Source: Rhizobiaceae bacterium (lineage in GTDB: Bacteria > Pseudomonadota > Alphaproteobacteria > Rhizobiales > Rhizobiaceae). From it: a DNA stretch of 64,000 nucleotides. The notes below the pieces were generated by a model. That model was not told the DNA's origin. It was given only the letters and a program-made list of their open reading frames with translations, and made no database searches. The position numbers and the translations under genes were made by a program. This document shows positions 49,901 to 64,000 of this stretch, piece after piece. Location: contig JAEPMD010000012.1 in assembly GCA_017644105.1 (NCBI GenBank), positions 1 through 64,000 on the forward strand, read 5' to 3'. Every line of letters starts with the position of its first letter. Position 1 is the first letter of the stretch.

Positions 49901-52900
49901 CCGATGGAGGCAATCCCCGAGGCTATACCTGCGGTTAAGCCGCCGATATAGGGGCCTTTTTGAGTTGCCAAAAAGCTTGCCCGAACGCGAAATAAGAGCA
50001 ATGTACCGGCACCCATTACCATGATCAGCGCCACAATTCTTGAGGAGCCAACATCGAGCTGCGTAAGGATAAACAAGCCGATCGGAACGCCAATAAAATT
50101 GCCAATCGCCAATCCTTTGACCAGCGAAAAATCTGCATCTTGAAAACCGCCACGAAACATGAAGATCGCCGCTAATATTTCAAGCGCGAAGCAAATGGGT
50201 ATGATCTCAATTGGTGCGATAAAGCTAGATAAACAGGCCATCACAGTGGCTGACAGGGCAAAGCCAGAAAAACCGCGGATCAATCCTGCAAGAAACATGG
50301 CTCCAATAAAGAAAGGGAGGATATCGGCCTCAAGTCCAGTGAAATTTAAGATCTGATTCCACATGCTAGAAAACCAATTGTCGAACGAGTCCGGCGATAC
50401 AGATTCCGATCAGAACCAGAAGGCACACAGGCTTATAATATTTTTGCAGGGAGGGCTGGAAAAAGTAACTGCCAAACATAATCCCAAATATCACAAAAGG
50501 TGTCATCAACGCGGATCGCTTGAACGCTTCGACCGTCATCAGACCGTAAATAAGCTGGAATATAATGTTGCCTAGGATTGAAATCATCAAATACATCACC
50601 AAAGTGCCGCGCATTTCACTTGCAGCGCGGTCACGCGCGAGAATATAGAGCGCAACCACCATGCCGCCCACGGAGGCGATATTGGCCATGCCTGCACCCG
50701 TGCCAGCAACATAAGGTCCAGCCTTGCCTTCTAAGATACTGGCTTTGATCTTCATAAATAAAAGCATCGCAAGGGAAGAGATCACACAGAGCGCGACAAT
50801 GCGCGAGGTTTCCTGATCAATGTTGGTCAACACAAAATAGCCAATAGGCGTTCCAATAGCGCTGCCTATCACCATGGCCCAAACTACACGCATATCAGCA
50901 TTTTTAACGCCATCGCGCATCATCACAAGCGAAGCAATGATCTCAAGAATCAAGCAGATCGCGACCATCTCAATTGGGGCAATAAAATTCGATAAAACTG
51001 CCATTAGCGCTGCCGAGAGCGCAAAACCTGTAAAACCGCGTATTATCCCCGCAAACAAGCTGGTCGCGACCACAATCCATATCAGATTGGGTGTCAGATT
51101 GGTAAATTCAGATATTGTATCGAACAATGATGAGGTTCCTCAGGTTGGCTCTTATCATGGACCGGAAAATTGATTAAAGATAGTGGGCAATGGGTGCAAA
51201 TGAATGAGGCCAATTATGGAAGAGATTACAGGTGGCTGCCAATGCGGGGCAGTGCGATATAGAGCAATAGGTTTAGGACGCGCATCTATCTGTCATTGCC
51301 GTATGTGCCAAAAGGCATTTGGTGGTTTTTTTGGTCCTTTGGTCAGCGCAAAAGGTCTTGAATGGACCCGTGGTGAGCGTGCGATATTCCATTCTTCCAA
51401 TCGCAATTGGCGCGGATTTTGTGCCAAATGCGGAACGCCTTTAACCTATGAATTTGAAAGTGAAACGGGTGAGGGGGTCGAGCTCTCCATTGGTTCGCTT
51501 GATAATCCGGATTTAGCACCACCCACTGTACAGGTAAATCTTGATTCAAAACGCCATTTTGTTGACGGATTATTCGATTTACCGGGTGTTGAACCCATGC
51601 AGTTAGAGGATGATGAAGCATGGAACCAGGGTGTGATTTCAAACCAGCACCCTGATTTTGACACGTAACCGCGCTAGACCTTGTTGATGGAATTGCCGCC
51701 ATCTGCAATGAGTGCGCTGCCTGTTATAAAGGATGCGTCGTCGGACAGTAAAAACCCTGCGGCTTTCGCTATTTCTTCAGGCTTTGCCATGCGTTTAAGC
51801 GCATGAAGTCCCGCCACCTATTCGTGGGTTTGTGGGTCATCGCCCGCCATTTGAGTTTTAGTTCCGCCCGGAAGCAGTGCGTTCACGCGGATATTATCTG
51901 TGCCATGTTCAACAGCCAGCACCTGGGTTAGTCCAATTAATCCTGCTTTCGATGCCGCATAGGCTGACATTCCTGGCAGGCCAATCGTGTGGCCAACAAA
52001 GGTAGAGGTGAAAACAATGGATCCGCCATTTGCATCTTTCATTGCAGGGATTTGATGCTTTGCGGCGTGATAGGCACTCGTCAGATTAACCGCCATCACA
52101 TCCGCCCAATTGCGTTCGTCCATATCAGTTAAAGGCACCATGTCGCCAATCACACCCGCATTGTTAAATGCGCCATCCAATTGGCCGTAAGTATCGATGG
52201 CCATCGACACCAGATCCTCCGCATATTGCCCGTCGGACACATCGCCTGCGAGATAAGTAGCTTTGCCGCCAGAACTTGTGATTTCGTCAGCTAGAGACTT
52301 TAAAAGCTCCGAACGGCGTGCACCCAAAACCACGTTTGCACCTCTATTGGCAAACATGCGGGCAGCGGAGGCTCCAATCCCGCTGCTCGCGCCCGTGATG
52401 ATGATTGTTTTATTGCTTAATTCCAATTTTCATCTCCTTATTCTTTGAAAATCGGAGACGATATATGTGATTGCCGTTAGGCCTCACCACCCGAAACTTG
52501 CGGTGTCAGATCATCAAGCAAATTGGACTTGTCACAAAATATCAGAATTTTTTCCTGCCTTACAAAATTGTAAACTTCATCACAGAGATCTGTAATTTAC
52601 AGCTGCCATCTTAGGTTCATCGAAAGACAACAACGTCTTTTTTAACAACTTAAATGGAGAATAAAATGATCAAGAAACTAATTATCGGAAATATCGCAGC
52701 AGGCATGGTTCTAGCAGGTGGCATCGTTGGTGTTGCAATGGCGGATACCAAAGACAAGCAGGCGATCACAGAAGCCCCAACGGTTAGCATGATCCAAGCG
52801 ATTGAAATCGCAAATACCGAAGTGCCGGGCATTGTCTTGGAAGCTGAGCTCGAAAACGAAGATGGCACAACGATTTATGAGATCGAAATCGTCAATGCGG

Positions 52901-55900
52901 AAGGCTTGGAAATGGAAGTTGAGATCAATGCAGAGAGCGGTGAAGTTCTGCTTGTTGAAGAAGATGACGGCGAGAAAAAAGGTAAGAAAAAGCGCAAATC
53001 CTAATCTCATTCGCACCAAGAACGTATCAACTAAACCAGGCTGTCAGTCATGGCAGCCTTTACCCCTTGATCAATAAAAGCTAAGGAGCCCTATGCGTAT
53101 TTTAGTTTTAGAAGATGATAGCCAACTCGGACCATGGGTGACCTCAGGCCTTAAAGAAGAAGGTCATGTGGTTGATCTATTTGAAGATGGTAAAGAAGCG
53201 CTCATTGCGGCCATGGGTCAAGATTATGATTTGTTGATCCTCGACCGGATGGTGCCGGGTCTTGATGGCCTTGCGGTGCTAAAATCCCTTCGCGCGTCGA
53301 AAAACAAAACCCCGGCTTTGTTTTTAACAGCTTTAGGCGAGGTGGATGCGCGCGTTGAAGGGTTTGAAGCCGGCGGGGATGACTATCTCACCAAACCATT
53401 TGCTTTTGCTGAACTCTCTGCACGCGTTAATGCATTAGGCCGCAGACGGGAAGGGGGAAGTTCAGACCCGGTTGAAACCACGACATTACGCTACGGCGAT
53501 TTGAGCCTTGATCTCGTCGCCCGTCATTGCGAACGTCAGGGACAAACCATCGATTTAATGGCCAAGGAATTTAAGCTTCTTGAATATTTCATGCGTCGAC
53601 CTGGACGTTTGGTCACCCGTACCATGCTACTGGAACAAGTATGGGATATGAGTTTTGACCCGACGACCAGCGTGGTTGAAACCCATATTAGCCGATTGCG
53701 CACCAAGGTTGATAAACCATTTGATGGCGAGCTCATCCGCACCAGACGAGGTGAAGGCTATGTCTTCGGCAAATGAGCAAACAACATCATCCGCAAATAC
53801 ATCCGATACACGGCGTGTTAATAGACTGATCAAGCGATTGGCCTATCGCGCCGCAAAGCCGTTTCGATGGCTCTTGCGATCATCAACATTACGACTGACG
53901 TTGATGCTGTCGGTTCTCTTTGCGATCGGCATGGCGGTTTCGATATTTTTAGCGCTAACTTTTGGTCGCGAAACTGTGCTCGAGCGCGTGGATACCGCGC
54001 TGACAAGCTTAGCTTCGACAGTCAGTGTGAATGAAACACTCGATCAAAACTTAATCGCCATTGTCAGGCCACTTGATGATCTTGGAAACCTGCCTAATCC
54101 CTTCAAACGCACGGTTCGAAAAGGAGGTGGCTCTGTCTATCTCGGTGATGACTTTAATCAATTTGACGCCTGGCGCGTCCAGATCACCGAAGATAAGGAC
54201 GGCACGCCTATTTTGGTGGCGCTACCGATTGAAGATAGCGAAGATGCGCTCAATCTTCTTTCTGGTATTTTATGGACCACAGCAGCTTTGGTTTTGGCCA
54301 TCGCATTGCTGATTGGTGTCACCGCGGGTCTGCTAGCGCAAAGACGGCTTTTACGCATTAATGGCGCTTTGGGCCGCTTAGCAAATGGCGAGCTGACCGC
54401 ACGCACGGGCGTTGAAACATCATCTGATGATTTGGACGATCTCGCGCGTCAATTGGATGTGACAGCGTCTGAGCTTGAACGTTTGGTCACGCAAACGCGT
54501 CATCTCAGCGCCAGTATTGCTCATGATTTGCGAACACCACTTGCACGATTACGAGCGCAGCTTGAAATGTTGCCTGAAGGGGAAGAACGTGGGGCGGCAC
54601 TGGAAGAAGCCGGACGCTTATCTGTTATATTTGACACGATTATGCGTGTGGCGAGAATTGAAGCTGCGCAAGGTGAAGATGGGTTTGAGCGTATTGAGCT
54701 TTCTGAATTTATTGCAGATATTGAAGATATATTCGGGCCTGTGGTTGAAGATACCGGTAAATCTCTGGTGCTTAAGGACCTTAAATCTGGTGCTGTGACG
54801 GCGGATAAACAAATGCTTATTCAAGCCGTGGCCAACCTTATTCAAAACGCCATTGTGCATGGCGGTGATGAAATCACACTTTTTGCGCAAGCCAATGGAA
54901 ATATTCAAGAAATCGGTGTTTTTGATAATGGAAAAGGCGTGCCTGAAGAGCATTTTGACGAGATCATCAAACCTATGGTGCGCTTAGATAGCGCGCGACA
55001 AACCGATGGTTCGGGCCTTGGTCTTGCATTGGTACGCGCCGTGGCGGATCGTCATCGTGCGGAATTGGAATTGTCCCAGAATAAGCCCCAAGGTTTGCGG
55101 GCGGTTCTGAAATTTACAAAATAAATTCCAACCTTACAAAAATGTAAACTCGTGTACAGGCGCTGGTAAAACAGCGCCTTCATATTAGCATCATCGAAAC
55201 AACGAAGAACACAACAAACACGAAGGATACACATTATGAAAAACCTAATCGAAAAAGTCTCAACAACGATTTCTTCAACTCTAGTCTTGCTTGTTGGCCT
55301 TGTGATGGCTGGCCTTGGCGTTATGACAATGGCACTTTTGGGCGTATTTGCGCTAGCTGCTTTGGGTCTTGCCATGTTGGCGGCACCATTTATCGCAAAA
55401 CCAAAGCGTGATGTTGAAGATGCAGAATTTGAGCCAGTGAATGACGCTGATGCGGATGTCGATGCTGAGCCTCAGCCAGCTGCTTAATCTGCAACACACA
55501 TAAATTAAATCCCCACCATCTTTCGAGGATGCACTTTAAGGACCTCCAGCCTGAAATGCGCCTCGAAAACTTTTTCAAGACCCGTCATCGCTTAAGCTTT
55601 CAAGGAAAGCGATCAAATCCAACTTCTCTTGCGCGTTAAGCCCCAAAGGCTGCAAAATCGCTTCGCCATCAACATGCAAGCGTTCCATGTTAATCGCATC
55701 ATAATGATCAACAACAGCAGCCAGGTCTTTCAAACTACCATTATGCATATAGGGTGCAGTTTTAGTGGCTCCACGCAGTCCCGGAACACGAAATGTGCCA
55801 AAATCTGAATGTTGAAACCGAACTTGATTGACCGCCCAAGCGCCGGTTCTTTCAGGATCATCGGTAAAATCACCCGCCAATGTGTAAGGGTTTTGTTTGA

Positions 55901-58900
55901 TAGCCTTTAGGCCGCCAAATCGACCTTCATCTACGCGCGTTTTAGTGATGAAATAGGGCACACCAGCATCATGAAATTCGCCATTGGTAAAGGCGGGTCA
56001 TGAATGACAAAAGCTGCAATTTCCGCGTCCTAGGAACAATTGCAGCCCGCGCTGCGCAGAATCAGAATATGTGCCAGCCGTAGTTAAGTCACCGGCTTCC
56101 AGCGCATCGCGAAATCGGTCAAAGGAAGTTTGACCCGTCACCAATGTTTCTTGATAGGCTGCGATTGCTTTGGAGATATTGACCAAAACATCTTCAGCGG
56201 CATGGTCGGAAATGCCTCCAAATAACGCGCCATAGGTTTTAGAATACGTACTGCCTTCGACCGCAGTTTTCAGGCTCTCGGCCTGATGACCCATTTCATC
56301 AATGTTGAGAATTGGATCAATGCTTTGCGCCCAAATGTTATCTGTGCCGCCCGCCCAACCAAACCAGCGATGGCTGCGCAAATTCATCAAGGATGGCGTG
56401 TTGCGATCCAAAAGCTTTTGCCCAACAGCACGCGGCAATGCGTCGGTAAATCCATTGTTCGGATCATGACAGCTGGCGCAGGACATATTTTCATCGCGCG
56501 ATAATATTGGGTCTGAAAACAGAGCTTTCCCAAATGCAATTGCTTCGAGATTTCCTGACACGCGATTGCTGGGATCATTGCCATATTCAATTGGCCAGGG
56601 CCCATGCAGAAGCGTTTGCGCAATTTCATCCTCTGACAATAAGACATCGCCTTTGGCAGCTGTGAAGCCTGCCAGCATTCCAAAGACCACCGGAGCAATG
56701 CTTCTAAGCTTCGTCATCGTGCTGAAATATCCAGCGTGAAGAGATAGGATTGTGCGTTCGTCTCGGAGGTAGAATGCGTGCTGACTTGCAGCTCCCACAT
56801 ACCCGGCATATGGAAAAACATCCCCAAGACCTGAAAAATACCAGGCTCGATACCAGAAATTTCAGGCGTGTAATTCATTCCGTGCTGATGAGCGGGCATG
56901 ATGGCATCGACTTTGATGCGATCGATCTTCTCAATCCCATCCCCACAAAAATATAGATCGATTTCAAATGGTTTTGAAATCGTCTCTAATCCTAGCACGG
57001 CATAGGTTTGAAAGGGTGCTTCCTGCGATGATGTGAGTTCAACAGCACCGTCAGGTGCACAGGCTTGAGCACTTGTTGTTGCGAGCAAACTTGCCCCAAA
57101 TAAGCTTGGCAAAACGGCAAGCTTTATCATTTCGCTGCAATCATCGCTTCAGCATTTTCAAAAGCGATTTTTCGCGCGATATCATCGGGTAAATCAGATA
57201 GCCAACTGCGGCTAAAATCGGCGTGCACACCCACATAATACCAGCGTTCTGGGGCAAATGTGTCGCTGCCAACCATGAAACGGTCAGGATATTTTAGGAA
57301 CAGTTTTTCCCAGTCAGGGTCAACGCCTTCGGCATTGGCCATGTCCGAGCGATAGGCAAGATCAGCCCATAGCTTGGGGTAAGTCTCAAGCGTATCGGCA
57401 ACTTCATCGGGACCCGCAAACCCTGAATGTGCCCATAAAACACGTGCTTCTGGCCATGCATCAAAAATGAGATCGACGGCAGCGCGATCGCCATGATGAT
57501 GCAGCAACAGATTTCGCTCTTTTGCCAGCTCAATCAGGCGCTGAATGACTTTCGTGTTGATATCATCGCCATAGGCATGGAACTCGCCAATCGCTTCATA
57601 TTCAAACTGTGATAGCCGATCTTCAAGATAATCGATCACATTGAGATCATTCATCCATGTGCCGATTGCGCCGCGACGCTTATAGGGGCGAAGGGCAGGG
57701 ACAACGATATCAGGCGCTGCGGCTTTTAATTTCTGCGTGCCATCATCATCAGAACTCGAGACAAGCGCTTTCTTCACACCGGCATCGCGCAAGATCTTTA
57801 CAACCTGTTCGGTTGGAATTTGCAAGGCGGCGTCATGGCTATAATGAAGGTGAGCGTCAAAGATTGGAAGCTCTTCGGAATGCGCGGAAACGCTGCCCAG
57901 CAATGTGAGCGCCGCAATTAGTCTGATGATCATTTTACTTTCCCTTTAACAAACGAAAAGCCCCCGAACCGCAGTATCACCCAAACGAATTGAAAAATAA
58001 AGTGGGTCTTTGGCTACGGTAGATTGGCAATAATCATCTATACGGGTGTGGATGGGAGTTGGTTTGATCTCGAGCTGGATAAACGCTAACGCTGGCTCGC
58101 GGCAAGCCATGCGCCAAGGCTGATCAATGTGCCCCCCAAAGCACGATCGAGCCACAATCCAAATTGAGGCTTTGCTCGCAAAGTGCGGGTCAATTTATCA
58201 GCAAGCAACACGAATAAAGGTTCGATAAAGGCAGATACGGCCAAAATCAGCGTGCCGTGAAGCGCAAGTTGCATCCAGATCGGGCCAGCGCCTTCGACCA
58301 CAAATTGCGGTAAAAAGGCTAAGAAGAAAACAGCGATCTTGGGGTTCAACGCTGAAACGATTGCACCTTGTGTGAAGACGGTCCTTATTGGTTTTGCGGG
58401 TTTTGTGACATCTGGCGAAAAGGTGGATTTGCCACTTGATCGCAAAGCTGAGATCCCGAGCCAAATGAGATAAATAGCACCTAGCCATTTGATGATTGTA
58501 AAGGCGGTGGCGGAGGTTGCTAGGATCGCTGTCAGACCGAGGGCTGCCGCAAATACATGCACCATTGTGCCGGCCCAAGTTCCAAACATGGCCGCAAAAC
58601 CGACACGCTTTCCACCGCGGATCGAATGGCTGATCATATAAGCAATATCAGGACCAGGCGAGATATTGAGCAAGATTGCTGCGGTTAAAAACGCCGTCCA
58701 ATGTAAAAGCGAATAATCAAACATGAGGCATTGTTAAAGCACATTTTGTGATTTTCATAATGAAAAATAATGATCATTATATTGATAAAATTGACGTGTC
58801 TTAATCCCGCAATTCTGGTAGTTTCAAGCTTGGTTTTTAAAACAAAATGGATGCGGCCATGAAACTCAATTATCACGTTGTTGACGTGTTCACCAAAACA

Positions 58901-61900
58901 AGATTTGGCGGCAATCCTTTGGCTGTCGTGTTGGATGCAGATGAACTCTCTACAGAGCAAATGCAGACCATTGCCCGCGAGTTCAATTTTTCTGAAACCA
59001 GCTATGTGCTGAAACCAAAGACCGCTGAAAACACTGCGCATGTGCGGATATTTACGCCCAATTCTGAGATGGATTTCGCCGGACATCCAAATGTCGGCAC
59101 GTCCTATGTTTTGGCTAATATGGCGTCAGGCGCGCCACAGAAACTGGTGTTCGAAGAACGTGTGGGCCTTGTCGAAGTGGTTGTAAGCTATGATGAAAAT
59201 GGTGAAGTTGATACGACTGCGATTACCTCCCCGATGCCACTTTTTAAGGGTGCTGAATATAATCCTATTGATGCGGCACGCGCATTATCGCTCGAATTGG
59301 ATGACGTGAACGCCGATCACCATACCCCACAACATGTCAGTGTTGGCGCTAATTTTGTGGTTGTGGAATTGCACAAACGCGACGTGCTCAAAACCTTGCG
59401 CTTAAATGAATATGTAGCGCGCGCCATGGTGGGAGAGGGACCGGCAAAGGCCATCTATGCCTATACGCGCGATGTGGAAGAAGGCCTTGATTGGTCAGCG
59501 CGCATGTTCACCTTCCGCGGCCAGCCTTATGAAGATCCTGCAACCGGTAGCGCTGGCGGAGCTATGGCCGCTTTTGCGCATGATTTGGGTGTACCGCCCT
59601 TAAACGGCGAATATTACAACGTCACACAAGGTGTTGATATGGGGCGACCCAGCGCCATGCAGCTTAAAATGCATGAGAGCGATGATGGCGCGATCGTTGA
59701 AATCGCCGGTTCCAGCGTTGATGTTATGCGCGGTGTATTGGAGGTTTGACTCAGGCGCGCATGTAACACACCGTCACATGATTTCATCGCATTTGAATAA
59801 AATCGTTAAGCTTTGTTGATCCATATTATTCAATGGACCGTAAAACATGTCAATTCTAACGACGAAATTGACCCTCCGTGAAAAGAGTTGACGTGAAAAG
59901 AGTTGAATTGTCCAAGACCTACGATATCTCAGAATTGATCGCGCAAGTCGCACTCCGCGACCGAGATGCGTTTGATGTCATTTATTCTCAAACAAGTGCG
60001 AAACTTTTTGGCGTCTTGTTACGTTTACTAAATGACAGGGCTGAAGCAGAGGATGCTTTGCAGGAAGTTTATGTGCGTGTGTGGCAAAAGGCAGATCGCT
60101 TTGCAACACAAGAGGCCAATGCAATGTCGTGGCTGATTGCAATTGCAAGAAACCATGCGATTGACCGCATAAGAACCCGTAAAGCGCCTACATCATCCGC
60201 CAAAACATCGGATATTGATGACGTCTCAGATGTGATGGCCAGTGAGGCTCCCAGCCCAGAAGACAGCGCGGTTAATATGGGCGAGGCACGTCGCATCGAT
60301 TATTGCATGGGCCAGTTGGATGAAGACAAAGCGGATGCAGTGAAGTCCGCCTATGTAGAAGGGTATTCGTATCAGGAATTGGCGGATAAGTATCATATCC
60401 CGCTCAATACCATGCGAACATGGCTTCGCCGCAGCCTTAAAAGCTTGCGCGAATGTCTTGAATCGAATTAGAACGCGGCATGCTTGCCTCAACGTTCAAA
60501 CGTTAGAAGATGATATATGAGTGACGACGCAAAATATAATGACGATGACTTGGCCGCCGAATACGCCTTGGGCGTATTAGAAGGTGCCGAGCGTGAAAAC
60601 GCGCAAAAGCGTGTTGAGAACGACGTCAATTTCGCGCGCCTTGTTTCGTCTTGGGAAGAAAAACTCTCTGGGTTAAATCACGAATTTAAAGAAGTTGAAG
60701 CGCCAGCATCTGTCAAAAAAGCCATTGACGATAAGCTCTTTGCCGAACCCGTTGCATCGGGAGGCATGTTGGGTCTGCTGACGCGTTATCGCATTCCCAT
60801 CCTGTTGGCTGTCCTTATTTTTGCAGCCACTCCGCGCGTGATGGACTATTTCGCTGAAATAACTGCACCGCAGGTGATTTATACAAGCTCAATCAATGCG
60901 CTTGAAGATTATCAAGTAGCCTTCGTAGCGCAAGTTACCGATCAGGGCCTCACGGTCACGCAAAGCCAGGGCACAAAACCCGCAGATAAGGATTATGAGC
61001 TTTGGTTGGTCAAATCCGATGGTGAAGTGGTCACTCTGGGCGTCTTATCCGGCGAGTTGAACCCAGAAGGCCTAGAGATCGCACCAGACGCCAAATTTGC
61101 CATTTCCATTGAGCAAATTGGCGGTTCACCCACAGGCGTGGCTCAAGGCCCGGTGGTTGCATTGGGTGAATTGACGCGGGTTTAATTATTCAAAATTATT
61201 GGTTCATTGTTGCAATGAGTACGTGTATTCTTTGCCCATATGTGTAAACTATTGGATATGAATCCAGTTAAATAGGCGGCCTTAATGCCAACTGAACATC
61301 AAATAGATTCGAATTTTAACTGGGAGAGTATCCCGCCATATTTGGTCGGTGGGCAGGAACCGCGATCCAATTCCACAGGTCAATCTATTGGTTTTAGTGA
61401 AACAGGTGGTATCGCATCGCTCGGTCGAGCAATGTCCGACGCGGTAGAACGCTCTGCGCATACGCCACATAGCTTGGCGGTATTTCTTACCCGTAAGGTG
61501 CATGACGATCTTCGAGCACACAAAAGATCAAAACACTGGTGGGGTCGTTTCTACAACAGGGGCTCTGGAGATCATGCGCATTACATTAAACTATCTGGCA
61601 TTCATCTTGTTCAAATTCTCGATGTGGTGGATCAAACTCCCAAGGACGCGCATATACCCATCGATGCCAAATGTGCGATACGTTTGGATTTTGCTGCTGA
61701 AATTTCGCAAAAATTGCGAACACAAATTGGCGGCGGGAACAACTAGATTAAACCAATCATAAGCTCAATCACGATCCCGCTCAAATTGTTCAGCGCCGAT
61801 AATAGGCGTGAGCCAGTTTTCGCGTCTTATCGTCCAGCATTCATAAGTTGGGGTAAATTGATTGGGTTCATCAAATGAACCTAAATGAAGTTCAATCTCA

Positions 61901-64000
61901 TCATCAGTGATCGCAAAGACCGATGATCCGCATTCGCCGCAGAAATATCGACCTTTATGCGCTTTTGCATCGCCGGTGATTGTAACATCTTCAATTGAAT
62001 AAATTGCGGCGGCATAAAAAGGTGCCCCATGATGCTTGCGGCAATCAAGGCAATGGCAAGCACCCACGCGCAACGGGGTTTTAGATGTTGCAAAGCGGAT
62101 TGCGCCGCATGAACAACCGCCTAGATATTCTGGCATTACTCTTCTCCCAAAAACCGTTACCAAACGCTGACATAAGTGCTGGGGTGAGGGCACTTAGCGC
62201 GTTTCGGCATTAATACATGCTCTTTTGATAAGCATCTTCTAATGCCGCGTCGAGCTTTTCCATCTCCTGTTGATCATCAGGTGCTTCATCGGCTTGATCA
62301 AGCATGATTTTCATGAGTGATGGCATGTTATTACGATCCTGCAAAGAGGCTGGATCCCACAATTTTGACCGCCGAAATGCTTTCGCACAATGCATATAGA
62401 GCTCTTTGATATGCACAAGTATCGCAATTTTGGGCACTTGGCCTTTAACCGCCATTGTTGCCAGCAATTTTGGATCGGTGGTCAATTGAGCTTCGCCATT
62501 GATCCGCAATGTTTCGTCGAACCCTGGGATGAAAAACATCAGACCAATATTTTGGTTATGCGTGATGTTGGAAAGCGTATCGAGACGGTTATTGCCCGGA
62601 CGATCGGGGATGGCAATCGTAGTCTCGTCCAAGATTTGTACAAATCCTGGCGCGTCACCGCGTGGGCTCACATCGCTTAAGCCTTTATCATTATGCGTGC
62701 CTACGCACACAAATGGCGCGCGGGCAATGAAGTCTTGCGCGTGTTTGTCGATTTTGTTCTGCTCTTTTTTAATCGCAAGCTCGTGGGTTGGCGGAAAAAG
62801 TGCTCGCAGATCGACCTCATTTTCAATGAGGAATTCAGTTTTGATGGAATATTTTGTCATATCACGCTTTCTGGAACTGAAACTAACTGCATGGTGATGC
62901 AAGCTTCAGTTCATAAGAATTGGCCTTAAGTTTCTTAAAGGCCCGTGGTCGCAAGTGAGAACTTACTGTTTGATGCGAGAAAACACAAATTATCAATCCG
63001 TGTTCTATGTAGTTTTGTTTTGGGTAAAAACTTGCTCGCCGTAAAAGCCTTCAAAACCGAGCGTTGTTTCAACGAGGTCTGCCTCGTAATGTTCAATCAT
63101 CGGCATCACTTCGGCTTCTATTTCTTCATTCCAAACAGGGCCATCATAAAATGCATTCTTGATCTCTTCGCGATGTTCAAGTGATGAAAATGCCCTCATC
63201 CAATGGACTTTATTGTCATTTTCCAAATCTCTCATGGGACCGAAAACCAGCATACCGGCATCGCGCAACGCGGGTCGGTTCTTGGCTTCGAAATAAGCAA
63301 TAAAGTCTTCGCGACGACCTGATTTTAACGTGTAATGCCTGATTTCAATGATCATTTTCAAAGCCTTTCGGAACAATTTCATTAAGTCTAACTGATTGAA
63401 AAGATGTCGTAATTATAAAAAGCACATTTTTACAGATTTTTTTGAAACTTTTTTGAAACTGCATTCGTTCCTTTCAATAACTGCGGGGTTTTGAAACAAA
63501 CCTAATCTTATTGGAGAGAAAAATGATCAATACACTTAAAATCACAGCAGCAGCTTCTGTAATCGCACTTGCCGCATCTGCAACAGCCTTTGCTGGTGGC
63601 ATGAAAAAAGACGTTGTTGATGCAGCTATCGCATCTGACGCACATTCAACATTGGTAGCAGCTGTGACAGCCGCTGGTCTTGTTGACACATTGAAAGGCG
63701 ATGGCCCATTCACAGTATTCGCTCCAGTAAATGACGCATTTGCTGCTCTACCAGAAGGTACAGTGGACACATTGCTGAAGCCAGAAAGCAAAGATGCTTT
63801 GACAAAAGTACTCACAGCGCATGTGGTTGCTGGTGACATTATGTCTGGCGACCTTGTAAAAATGATCGGTGAAGCTGACGGTGGTATGCTCGAAATTGAA
63901 ACAGTATCAGGCGACACAATTGTTGCGATGCTTGATGGCGACATGGTGAAGTTGAAAGACGAAAGCGGTAACATCGGCACGGTGACAGCGGTTGATCTAG

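Overview
The window reads as chromosomal DNA of an alphaproteobacterium, most likely a marine or environmental member of the Hyphomicrobiales (Rhizobiales). The evidence is family content: a DJ-1/AraC (GlxA) regulator set, an alphaproteobacterial ribbon-helix-helix protein, a GTA-type 3TM holin, tandem class I cytochromes c, MipA/OmpV, a PepSY/OmpR/kinase unit and an ECF sigma/RskA/fasciclin set. The DNA is moderately AT-rich. No rRNA, tRNA, CRISPR array, transposase or integrase is visible. The genus cannot be fixed from sequence alone.

Layout. 1-3.7 kb: a short phage-derived tail-fibre and lysis module (tail collar protein, tail assembly-like protein, GH24 endolysin, 3TM holin, two small membrane proteins) without any head or integration genes. 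3.7-19 kb: ordinary accessory metabolism (MFS carriers, LysR regulator plus HCCA isomerase, MipA, SDR-DoxX fusion, two metallo-beta-lactamase-fold hydrolases, GST, alpha/beta hydrolase, EEP nuclease, di-iron desaturase). 19-21.3 kb: two tandem cytochromes c, YceI, and a small phasin-like gene followed by strong terminators. 21.3-29.1 kb: a DMT exporter, an exported ClpP-fold protein facing two orphan envelope proteins, a regulator/SRPBCC divergon with a 21-bp palindrome, and a lipoprotein plus trypsin-fold protease pair. 29-38.9 kb: sugar/aldehyde oxidoreductases, a TRIC channel, an intact GlxA regulator, a TPR regulator, an RluA pseudouridine synthase. 38.9-42.3 kb: a candidate small RNA and two chemoreceptor-type genes, one lacking the signalling domain. 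42.6-51.7 kb: many small enzymes and exporters (three of the four LysE proteins in the window, tandem TauE). 52.5-55.5 kb: a PepSY protein, response regulator, histidine kinase and small membrane protein bracketed by matching palindromic sites. 55.6-57.9 kb: a three-gene secreted operon (amidohydrolase, YtkA-like, di-haem peroxidase). 58-64 kb: LysE, PhzF, ECF sigma/anti-sigma, and at the right edge a secreted fasciclin protein preceded by an ECF-like promoter.

The most notable direct observation is that three genes far apart (a GlxA regulator near 13.3 kb, an SDR near 51.8 kb, a di-haem peroxidase near 56.0 kb) are each split by one in-frame stop codon (TAA, TAG and TGA respectively), while the reading frame stays open and family-like on both sides. 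These are either recent nonsense mutations or base errors in the sequence. The best candidates for poorly described biology are the structured RNA at about 38.92-39.02 kb, the lipoprotein/cytoplasmic trypsin-fold protease pair, the exported ClpP-fold gene with its divergent envelope pair, and the secreted MauG-type operon.
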